From: Meghimatium bilineatum | Taxonomy: Eukaryota > Mollusca > Gastropoda > Stylommatophora > Philomycidae | NCBI GenBank assembly: GCA_034231615.1 | Contig: CM067309.1 | Location: 37,413,750 to 37,477,749 of the forward strand | Length of the DNA stretch: 64,000 nucleotides | Reading direction: 5' to 3' | The notes under the pieces: generated by a model | Told to the model about the DNA's origin: nothing | Seen by the model: only the letters and a program-made list of their open reading frames with translations | Database searches by the model: none | Shown: in pieces, positions 12,901 to 24,900 of the stretch | Numbering within the stretch: the first letter of the stretch is position 1 | Layout: each line of letters begins with the position of its first letter | Translations under genes and position numbers: made by a program

Positions 12901-15900
12901 TCAATATTGCTAAGGCCATTAATCGTTCAGTCAGTGAAGGAGGTTGGTTGTGATGAGTCATACGATTAGTAGTTTGCCTGCCTCTGGAAATATCTGTGAT
13001 GTAAGCTGTCCTGTTTGTGATATAAGCTGTCCTGTCTGTGATATAAGCTGTCCTGTCTGTGATATAAGCTGTCCTGTCTGTGGTATAAGCTGTCCGGTCT
13101 GTGATATAAGCTGTCCTATCTGTGATATAAGCTGTCCTGTCTGTGGTATAAGCTGTCCGGTCTGTGATATAAGCTGTCCTATCTGTGATATAAGCTGTCC
13201 TATCTGTGATATAAGCTGTCCTACTTTGGAAATATGTTGTCCTGTCTGATATGAACTGTCCTACTTGTGATTAATGTCCTGCTTGTGATATAAACTGTCC
13301 TATTTGTGATATAAGCAGTCCTACTTGGATATAAGTTGTCCTGCATGATATTAACTATCCTGCTTGTGATAACTGTCCTGCTTGTGATATAAACTGTCCT
13401 ACTTGTGATAGCTGTCCTGCATGTGATATAAAATGCCCTATTTGTGATATAAAATGTCCTATTTGTGATATAAATTATCCTGCATGTGATATAAAATGTC
13501 CTATTTATGATATAAAATGTCCTATTTGTGATATAGAATGTCCTATTTGTGATATAAATTGTCCTGCATGTGATATAAATTGTCCTGCATGTGATATAAA
13601 AATGTCCTGCTTGTGATAACTGTTCTACTTTTGGTATAAATTGTCCTACTTGTGATATAAACTGTCCTGCTTGGGATATAAATTGTTCTACTTGTGATAA
13701 CTATACACAATGTGTGCATAGAAAGTCAGTCAACCAAGAGTGTAGACTGTGCAGAAAGCCCTCTAGCCTACTGGAAAAAACTAAATAAAAAGTAACTTGT
13801 GTTCGGTGTAATGTTTGCACGTGTTAGTTATGGTTGTTAATGTGTTCAATTATTTGTTAATTTTATGTTTATAATGAGCCGATGTCATTGTATTCCTGGC
13901 AAACCCATAGGTACCCTGTCTCTCCCAGCATATGAAAAAAAGGATTCCTTACTGATGGTTCCCATGGCCCGCTGATTTAAACATTTTTTTAAATTCCACT
14001 CTGCAGACATTTAGTTCTACTACTACCACACGTAATACTGCTCTTGAAATGTCATCCTAGATGTGACATCGCTAGAGGTGTCCACATCAAGCAGGCGCTC
14101 ATGAAGCAGTTTCAGCACGCAGCTTATCCATTATTAACTCCCTGTCTATTGATACTCTGAACGCAGGTCTGTCTGTTATATTACCACACACACCAACATG
14201 TGCCGGACAGTAAATCCATGTGACACCCTGGAGTTTGGGTGCAGGTCTGTCTGTTATACCACAACACACACCAACATGTGCCGGACAGTAAATCCATGTG
14301 ACACCCTGGAGTTTGGACGCAGTTATATATGACATCCACACGTAATGACACATTCCAATTTGAATCTTCTGAAACATTGTCATGTTCATTTGTGATGTGA
14401 ATAATTACACGAGCATAGTATTCTATTTGATCTCAGTTTCATCATGCATGTCTCTGGTTACCTTTTCCTAGCACACCTTAATTAAACGGAGACTTGGCTT
14501 TAGTGGGGAAATTTCCCAGTGCCTTGTGGTTCCACTTAAGATTGATTTGACTATAAACCGTTAATTTCTGTTTATAAATCAATTCAATTATAAACCGAGG
14601 ACATGATTTTAATGTCCGAAATGTGACAATAAGTCTAGAATCCATTTATAGGCCGAGTTGTAGAATCCCATTATTATTAGAATGTAGGGGCAAGTGAAAT
14701 CATGCTGAAAGGAAATTAATACACACTTTAGCAACCGTAAGATACAAGGTCATTTCTTTAATTTGCCCCACTGACATTACCCAGGTACCTGAATGAATAG
14801 GACCACTTATTCCAGGAACGATACATCAGAGATAACACAGCTCAACACTTCCCTGACCACCTCTATAGACAGCTTATCACAGGTGGCGCCACTTTGGAAT
14901 AACAGGCCGTACTTTTCCAGACAAATTGTTTGTGTTTGGTGTCCAGGCGTTCTGATGTTGAACTGTACTAGTGAATAGTAATGAACTAATTATCTTGCCT
15001 CAGGGTTCAGACGAAATAACGGCAGACAGTTAAGTCTAAGCATGAAACGATAGAATGAATTTGTGTTTGTAGGATACAGAATAAATCATGTTTTTTCTGA
15101 TGGTAGGTTCCACAGTGAGAGGATATCCACTGCATAGTTACCCTATACTGGTAAGACAGTTCATTAAGTAGTTTTTGCCTTTTTCACAAATCACAGAGAC
15201 TTTTTAAGGTTTATCACTCAAATAGTTACCTTTCTTTAGCACCAAGAAGGTCTGTGGCCCCTTCCACCCAGTCTCTACATTTTTCTTCATGGTTCCTGCG
15301 AGTCTCTGTGGGAACCATATTGTTCAAATTGAGAAGCATTGGTATAGATAACCCTAGATCCAACAAAATATTGCAATATGAAATCATTTTAATGATGCAT
15401 TTGGTGATACAGACCCTATAAAAACTGCAGACCCAATAAAAACTGCAGACCCAACAGATTACTGCGGACTAAAAGCAAAACACTGCAGACCTAACAGATT
15501 ACTGCGGACTAAAAACAAAACACTGCAGACCTAACAGATTACTGCGGATGAAACAAAACACTGCAGACCCAACAGATTACTGCGGATGAAACAAAACACT
15601 GCAGACCCAATAAAAACTGCAGACCCAACAGATTACTGCAGACTAAAAACAAAACACTGCAGACCCAATAAAAACTGCAGACACAACAGATTACTACGGA
15701 TGAAACAAAACACTGCAGACCCAATAAAAACTGCAGACACAACAGATTACTACGGATGAAACAAAACACTACAGACAGAATAAAACATTGCATATACAAT
15801 AAAACTACAGACCAACAATATACTGCAGACTCAAAAAATACTTCAGAAACTTGATATGATGTTGATCTATTGATGATGCTGTTGATACATCGATGATGTA

Positions 15901-18900
15901 ATGATGATCTGTTGATATATCGATGATGTAATGATGATCTGTTGATGTATCGATGATGTAATGATGATCTGTTGATGTATCGATGATGTAATGATGATCT
16001 TTTGATGATGTGTGTACTTCTGTAGGTTTGTGGGATGAACAGGATAAGTTCTTCTATGATGTCATCCACTATCATGGACCCTATGTGACCCCTATTCGAC
16101 TCCGATCATGGACAGGCATTGTCCCTCTGTTTTGCTGCTGTACAATTGACCTGAAGCACTCTCCACTTATCAAGGCCTTCCTACTGAAATGTGACAGAGC
16201 ATACTCTCCTTTTGTATGGCCAGGTTTTTTTTGTGTGTTATAGTCTGAAAAATAAATATTTTGTATGGCCAGGTTTTTGTTTGTGTTCCAGTCAGAGAAA
16301 GAAAATAATTTGCAAAATTTTGAGATTATCAGGAATTAATTGATAACATTTTCTGCTGCAGTTTATTTTCAGTATTAAAAGGTGTCCATATATAAAGTAT
16401 TTCATTACAACCAGATGTCCATACATATATATATATCATATAAATAGACATCAGTCTGTATTTCAGTATAAACAGATCTCCATGTCTGTATTTCAATATA
16501 AACAGAACTCCATGTCTGTATTTCAGTATAAACAGATCTCCATGTCTGTATTTCAGTATAAACAGATCTCCATGTCTGTATTTCAGTATAAACAGATCTC
16601 CATGTCTGTATTTCAATATAAACAGAACTCCATGTCTGTATTTCAGTATAAACAGATCTCCATGTCTGTATTTCAGTATAAACAGATCTCTATGTCTGTA
16701 TTTCAGTATAAATAAATGCCCATGTCTGTATTTCAGTATAAATATACGCCCATGTCTGTATTTCAGTATAAATATAGGCCCATGTCTGTATTTCAGTATA
16801 AATATAGGCCCATGTCTGTATTTCAGTATAAATATAGGCCCATGTCTGTATTTCAGTATAAATATAGGCCCATGTCTGTATTTCAGTATAAATATAGGCC
16901 CATGTCTGTATTTCAGTATAAATATAGGCCCATGTCTGTATTTCAGTATAAATATAGGCCCATGTCTGTATTTCAGTATAAATGTATGTCATGTCTGTAT
17001 TTCAGTATAAACAAATATTAATGTCTGTATTTCAGTATAAACAAATATTAATGTCTGTATTTCAGTATTAACAGATATTAATGTCTGTATTTCAGTATAA
17101 ACAAATATTAATGTCTGTATTTCAGTATAAACAAATATTAATGTCTGTATTTCAGTATAAACAGATGTCCACATGTGTATTTAAGTATAAACAGAAGCCA
17201 ATGTCTGTATTTCAGTATAAACAGATCTCCATGTCTGTATTTCAGTATAAATAAATATTAATGTCTGTATTTCAGTATAAACAAATATTAATGTCAGTAT
17301 TTCAGTATAAACAAATGTTCACATGTGTATTTAAGTATAAACAGAAGCCAATGTCTGTATTTCAGTATAAACAGATGTCCATGTCTGTATTCAGGTTTGC
17401 AAGCTAGGAGATAATGAATTCTTTTTGACTCTTGTCTCCTATACAAAAATAAAACTGGTATTGAAGACAGTTTTCACAGAGGACGAGTTCCTGTCACCAT
17501 ATGGTATACGTTCACTTTCAAAGGTCAGTGAGAGTGAGGTCAGTGAGGGGAGCACTGAGAGTGGGATGAATGAGAGGTCAGTGAGAGTGATGTCAGTGAA
17601 GGGGGACTTTGTCTCAGGCTACGAATATGTGTTGTCAGGACCCAAAAGGGGAGCAAATATATCGACACTGTTACCTGACATGCATGTCATAAGAGGTGGC
17701 TAAGGAGGTTTTGGGGTGGAAACTATCCCATCCCATATGGGATCAAAGTGACCATAAGCCATGGTGAAGTCAAATGTGTCAGAACAAAATGCACAGATAT
17801 CGCAGCTAAACAGTAAACTATGGCACAGCACATTTCGTTCTCTGAACTACATCCTGCTAATCTGCTGGAGTTTGAGAATGAATACAGAAGAAGATGATGT
17901 CTTGGGCAGAAATTTTTTTTAGTGATCTAGCACACTTTGTGCATAAAACAAACTGTTGTAGTATTATCTTGTGTGGTAGTATTATCTTGTGTGGTAGTAT
18001 TATCTTGTGTGGTAGTATTATCTTGTGTGGTAGTATTATCTTGTGTGGTAGTATATGAAGATTCTTACTGTTGTAGTATTATCTTGTGTGGTAGTATTAT
18101 CTTGTGTGGTAGTATTATCTTGTGTGGTAGTATTATCTTGTGTGGTAGTATATGAAGATTCTTACTGTTGTAGTATTATCTTGTGTGGTAGTATTATCTT
18201 GTGTGGTAGTATATGAAGATTCTTACTGTTGTAGTATTATCTTGTGTGGTAGTACATAAAGATTCTTACTGTTGTAATTATTGTCTTGTACCGTCGGAGC
18301 AGTTTCACTGTTGTTAGAAAGGGAGAGACCTCTACTGTCATGATAACATGACCCGTGTGGGAGCCTATTTATAAAATCCTAGGCACAGTAGTTATCTGGA
18401 TATCTTGGTCACTGTCATTCTATCGTACACATCAGACCGCAGAAAGCACTTTGTGACTGATTGAAGGGGTAAACCATTCATCTGTTGGGATGAATAGTAG
18501 TCACACATTCTTATAACCTCCTTTCTTTCAACTGTTCCAGTATTCTGGTAACTGGTTAAGTGCTGTGGGGAGAATTTATTTTGTAGTTGTCTGATATAGA
18601 CTGTGTTTTCTTGTATTAACCCTTGAACTGCTACACGTACGTTTACTTGTTGCATCATCATACTGCAAAAGACAAGTTAACCGTTTTTATTTCATTTCCT
18701 ATTCCCTCATTGTTAAAAACGATTTGACTTTGAAATCGCCAAACAGCTCTATGTGTCAAACAAAACCATCCATGCTGTAAATGATTTCCAGTGCTAATGA
18801 AAAAATCCCGTATCGTGGAAGCTTTCTTGTTTCTATAGGACAACAAAACAATTTCTATCATAGCAACTATGATAATGCACAGCTGTCAACTTATTTTCCA

Positions 18901-21900
18901 TAATCTGCATTTTAACTAGTTATTTCTGTATTTCAATAAAAACGTCAGTATTTAAACACCACTATTTAAATATTTAGTATTTTAACCAGTATTTAAATGC
19001 TGACGTTTTTATTAAAATATGCATATAAATTTTAAAAACTAATTTATGGAAAAAAAAGTTGACAACTATGCTGTAACGGTGAAAAAAAAAGTTGACAACT
19101 ATGCTGTAACGGTGAAAAATGTGTCCTTGTTCCTTTGTTTTTTGTTACTGCTCATTGACGTTAGTTCTACTATTTATTAATTATACACTCGGATCCTTCT
19201 ATAGCATATTCTTTTATAAAAAAATTTCCTATATAACAACACTTTTCAAAATCCCCATATTTATTCTATATTGTTTGTACTGTATAGAACGAATGTCTGT
19301 TATTACATATATTGTGTCAGTCCGGACTAAGTTGTTTTAACTTTATTCCACTGTATTTACCAGTAACAATAATGCATTTTCATAGTAGTTATCGTTTCTT
19401 TGTTTGGTTACTGCGGCACACTCAACCTTGTTGGATATTCTCTGACAGTTTGGTTATTTATACAGAATGTAGCACAGCTGGGATAGGTTACTGTGAACAA
19501 TGTAGCAGGTAAACGATTAAGTAATGTGTGAAGAACTTATAGATTTGTGATATTGGCTGTTAATTTTCCCGATAAATAATCATAACTTTTGTAATGTGTA
19601 CTGGTAATGGATAAATTGACAACAGACAAAATAAATATCACTTTGTTTAGACTTGTCCTTGGTTTCAACAGGTCAACTTGCTGAGAATTGTGGGGAATTC
19701 AGAGCATTCATTAAGAAGACTACGTTCCGGAAATAATAGCTCACCTGAATAGTAATAATACTAATATGGAGGTGTTATGAAAAATAAAAAAAATACTATT
19801 GATATGGTGTTCATCCGTCATATTGACGATGGCAAAAACTGAACCATAATAATAATAAGAAATAAAAAATAATAAAGTTAATAGTGTGTTTTTAAATGAC
19901 TCACGGAATCACTATTGTTAGTGATACGGTAATGAAAGAAATGATAATAAGGAATAAGGACAATATAAACTGATGTTTCCGTCTGATACCTTCCTCAGAT
20001 ACAATAATGATCAATAATAGTTGAGGAGAAAAGTACTTTAAAAAAATGTTGAAATACAGTGTATTTGAAATATAGTAAAACCATCAAAGATTAATACAGG
20101 ACACGCCTGTGGGTTGCGGGGGGCCCGGAAGGGGAGCAAAGAATAGCAACACTGTTTACCTTCCACGCATGTTGTAAAAGGTGACTATGGAGGTTATGGG
20201 ATGGAGTTGGCTGTCTCATCCCATATAGGATCAGTGACCCAAAGCCATGCTGAAGTCAGATGTGTCAGGCCGAAAGGCGCAGATATCGCAGCAATGCTGT
20301 AAACCATTGCACAAAGCATTCTGTTCTCCGGACTACATCCTGCTAATCTGCAGGAGTTTGAGAACGAACACAGAAGAAGAAGAATACAGGACAGATTAAT
20401 TTTATTTACTGTGTATATATTTTAATAACATTTGTTTATTTTTATCCATATTTTTCTGTAATCATCAGCATACAAAGGGTGATGTGAAGTGGTTAAAACT
20501 ATCACTTTAGAAGAACCGTTTTATAGTTTGTTCAAATCTTCATCCAATAAATTGATTTGTTTTTTCTATTGTTAGGTGTATGAGGAGCAACCGTTTCTAT
20601 TTGACGTGGGCGAAACATCGCTAAATGTGAAGTACCTGCCTGGGGTGTCAGATTCAAACATTTTTGGTGGAAACAGTAACTGGCGAGGACCCATTTGGCT
20701 TTGCAGTAAGTACTCACTGTTTCAGGTTAATCAGTAAATGACAGTTAGTACTTAGATGTGATATGTCCATCAGTGTATCTGTTACTTAAGTCTGATGTAC
20801 TCATCAGTGTATCTGTTACTTAAGTCTGATGTACTCATCAGTGTATCTGTTACTTAAGTCTGATGTACTCATCAGTGTATCTGTTACTTAAGTCTGATGT
20901 ACTCATCAGTGTATCTGTTACTTAAGTCTGATGTACTCATCAGTGTATCTGTTACTTAAGTCTGATGTACTCATCAGTGTATCTGTTACTTAAGTCTGAT
21001 GTACTCATCAGTGTATCTGTTACTTAAGTCTGATGTACTCATCAGTGTATCTGTTACTTAAGTCTGATGTACTCATCAGTGTATCTGTTACTTAAGTCTG
21101 ATGTACTCATCAGTGTATCTGTTACTTAAGTCTGATGTACTCATCAGTGTATCTGTTTGGGATACCTAATGATCTAAGTCTGATACACACACACCAGTAC
21201 ATTTTGAACTTAAGTCTACGATATCCATCAGTACATTTGTAACTTAAGTCTGGGATATTTATCAGTACATTTGTAACTTAAGTCTGGGATATTTATCAGT
21301 ACATTTGTAACTTAAGTCTGGGATATTTATCAGTACATTTGTAACTTAAGTCTGGGATATTTATCAGTACATTTGTAACTTAAGTCTGGGATATTTATCA
21401 GTACATTTGTAACTTAAGTCTGGGATATTTATCAGTACATTTGTAACTTAAGTCTGGGATATTTATCAGTACATTTGTAACTTAAGTCTGGGATATTTAT
21501 CAGTACATTTGTAACTTAAGTCTGGGATATTTATCAGTACATTTGTAACTTAAGTCTGGGATATTTATCAGTACATTTGTAACTTAAATCTGGGATATTT
21601 ATCAGTACATTTGTAACTTAAATCTGGGATATTTATCAGTACATTTGTAACTTAAATCTGGGATATTTATCAGTACATTTGTAACTTAAATCTGGGATAT
21701 TTATCAGTACATTTGTAACTTAAGTCTGGGATATTTATCAGTACATTTGTAACTTAAGTTGAGATAACCGTAAGTGTCTCTGTTATGTAAGTCTGGGATA
21801 CCCATCAGTTTATATGTAACATAGGTCTTGTATATCCATCAGTGTATCTGTGACATAGGTCTATGATATCCATCAGTGTATCTGTGACATAGATCTGGTA

Positions 21901-24900
21901 TACCCAACAGTATATCTGTGACACAGGTCTAGGGTATCTGTTAACTCATTTATTTTATATACAGCTCATACCGGTGACATGTTCATGAGAATCCAGTGAA
22001 ACTTACTGAACACAACAAAACTCTGTGACAATATTATTCAATGCCTATAAAATATTGACAGTCCTCAAATAAATTCGGCTGAAAATTCAATGTGCAAATA
22101 TGACTCATCTCACTGCAGGACAAGGGTACATCATTGATGGCCATTTACACTACAATGTTAACACTGCAATAATGTTAACACTGCAATAATGTTGCGTTAT
22201 TTTTTTTGCAATAACATATATTATGTTTTATCTAGGCATTTAAATTATACAAAATTTAGCATTTAGTAATTTGGTGTCAGACTTGACCACTTGTGAAATG
22301 TTTAGTGTATCAACACTTTATATCAAACTTGACTATTTGCAAAACTATCAAATTCAAGTAGGAAGCATGAGGATAAATGAAAATAATTCTTACAGCTGAC
22401 GGGAATTGAACCAGGTCTGTTCTAGCAGCACCCAATCGCTTTGCAACACAAGTAAACAGGTTTTCCGTACTTGACCAACCACATCCCCAAAACTATTAGT
22501 ATATCAACCATTCAGTGTCAGACTTGACCACTTGTTAAATGTCTAGTATATGAATACTTGGTGTCAGACTTGACTACTTGTGAAATGTTTTATATATCAA
22601 CACTTGGTGTCAGACTTGACTACTTGTGAAATGTTTTATATATCAACACTTGGTGTCAGACTTGACTACTTGTGAAATGTTTTATATATCAACACTTGGT
22701 GTCAGACTTGACTACTTGTGAAATGTTTAGTATATCAACACTTGGTGTCAGAGTTGAGTAAATTTTTTCTCGTCATATCTGCAGTGAACTATCTGCTTGT
22801 CGAGTCTTTGGAGAAGTACTCAGATTTGGACAGAGTTTTCACTGTACCTTTAAGTGTTCCGTACCCTACAGGAACTCAAGCAGTAAGTTTCCCATGACTA
22901 TAGCCCTATTAAAATTTAAAAAATAAGTTCTACTGAATTAACAATTTTCTTATTAAAACATAGACAAAATTTTATCTTATTAAAAACATCATGAACTCCC
23001 TTGACTATCTTATTAAAAACATCATGAAATCCCTTGACTATCTTATTAAAAACATCAGGAGCTCCCTTGACTATCTTATTAAAAACATCATGAAATCCCT
23101 TGACTATCTTATTAAAAACATCATGAAATCCCTTGACTATCTTATTAAAAACATCATGAAATCCCTTGACTATCTTATTAAAAACATCAGGAGCTCCCTT
23201 GACTATCTTATTAAAAACATCAGGAGCTCCCTTGACTATCTTATTAAAAACATCAGGAGCTCCCTTGACTATCTTATTAAAAACATCAGGAGCTCCCTTG
23301 ACTATCTTATTAAAAACATCATGAAATCCCTTGACTATCTTATTAAAAACATCAGGAGCTCCCTTGACTATCTTATTAAAAACATCATGAAATCCCTTGA
23401 CTATCTTATTAAAAACATCATGAAATCCCTTGACTATCTTATTAAAAACATCAGGAGCTCCCTTGACTATCTTATTAAAAACATCATGAAATCCCTTGAC
23501 TATCTTATTAAAAACATCAGGAGCTCCCTTGACTATCTTATTAAAAACATCAGGAGCTCCCTTGACTATCTTATTAAAAACATCAGGAGCTCCCTTGACT
23601 ATCTTATTAAAAACATCATGAAATCCCTTGACTATCTTATTAAAAACATCAGGAGCTCCCTTGACTATCTTATTAAAAACATCAGGAGCTCCCTTGACTA
23701 TCTTATTAAAAACATCATGAAATCCCTTGACTATCTTATTAAAAACATCAGGAGCTCCCTTGACTATCTTATTAAAAACATCAGGAGCTCCCTTGACTAT
23801 CTTATTAAAAACATCATGAAATCCCTTGACTATCTTATTAAAAACATCAGGAGCTCCCTTGACTATCTTATTAAAAACATCAGGAGCTCCCTTGACTATC
23901 TTATTAAAAACATCAGGAGCTCCCTTGACTATCTTATTAAAAACATCAGGAGCTCCCTTGACTATCTTATTAAAAACATCAGGAGCTCCCTTGACTATCT
24001 TATTAACCTGTAGCAACCTGATGTTTCTACATGTTTACTTTTTCCATAGACACCCTATGCCGACATATGTCATAGTGAGGTAGCCAGCCATTTGTAGTCA
24101 TGGACAACAATCTTCCATGATAATTTCCCATCATGCCTTTATAATAACTATTTGCTAGTGATTGTCTCTGAATTTTTCACGCCGATATAAATACCCAGTC
24201 TTAATTTATTCGACCTCTTGACATTTGCAAGTCGTACTGTATTTACCTAACTTCAGTGTTGCCATTGTTCTGGAATTCTTCATGGATGATGATTCGGATG
24301 AAGACGATTTTAAGGCTTCAGTGTTGCAGCTACTGTAGATCAACGTATGAGAGTTGAAGGAGATGTTGATCATATTTAATAGTCATGTAATTGCTGTCAG
24401 TTATGTGGAATAGCAGGAAATGAGAGAGCTGATCAACTGGTCCACTTTGTCGGACACCCTCTGACCATTTGGTTATTTATATTGGCCAAGGAAGGTGCTA
24501 ACATGCAGCAACAGGATGTACCAATCAGCTATCACCAAAAGAAATCCATGATAAAGGCACAATGAAAGCCTAACTTACCTCCACGGGATGACTACCACCT
24601 ACTTAACAGACAAGAACAGGTCATCATATTTCGACTGAGAACTGGACACAATAGACTAAACAGCCATATGTATACAAAATTTAAAATTGGCACAACAGCA
24701 AAGTGTAATTGTGGACAAGTCAACCAGACTTCAGAACATATCCTTCAAGAATGTGCAAACTATGACACATTAAGATGCACATACTGGCCTTCTGATACAC
24801 CGATGAATGTTAAACTTTATGGTACAAAACAAGAAATGGAAAACACTGTCCAATTTATACAAGAAACAACACTGCAGATATAGACATTATTAGCGAACGA

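Noticed and set aside
12944-13249. CDISCPV repeat peptide as a cysteine-rich secreted protein
   Set aside because: It is a 21-bp intronic array; the frame opens directly after the exon 7 donor and has no signal peptide of its own.
15539-16075. 178-codon minus-strand frame
   Set aside because: It runs through two tandem arrays and ends in exon 8 antisense; low-complexity translation.
16329-17174. Short frames in the 30-bp array as genes
   Set aside because: Pure repeat translation inside intron 8.
22916-24016. 366- and 340-codon open frames as repeat-protein genes
   Set aside because: They are intronic, open on both strands, and follow from a 33-bp period. No start context, composition or neighbour supports coding.
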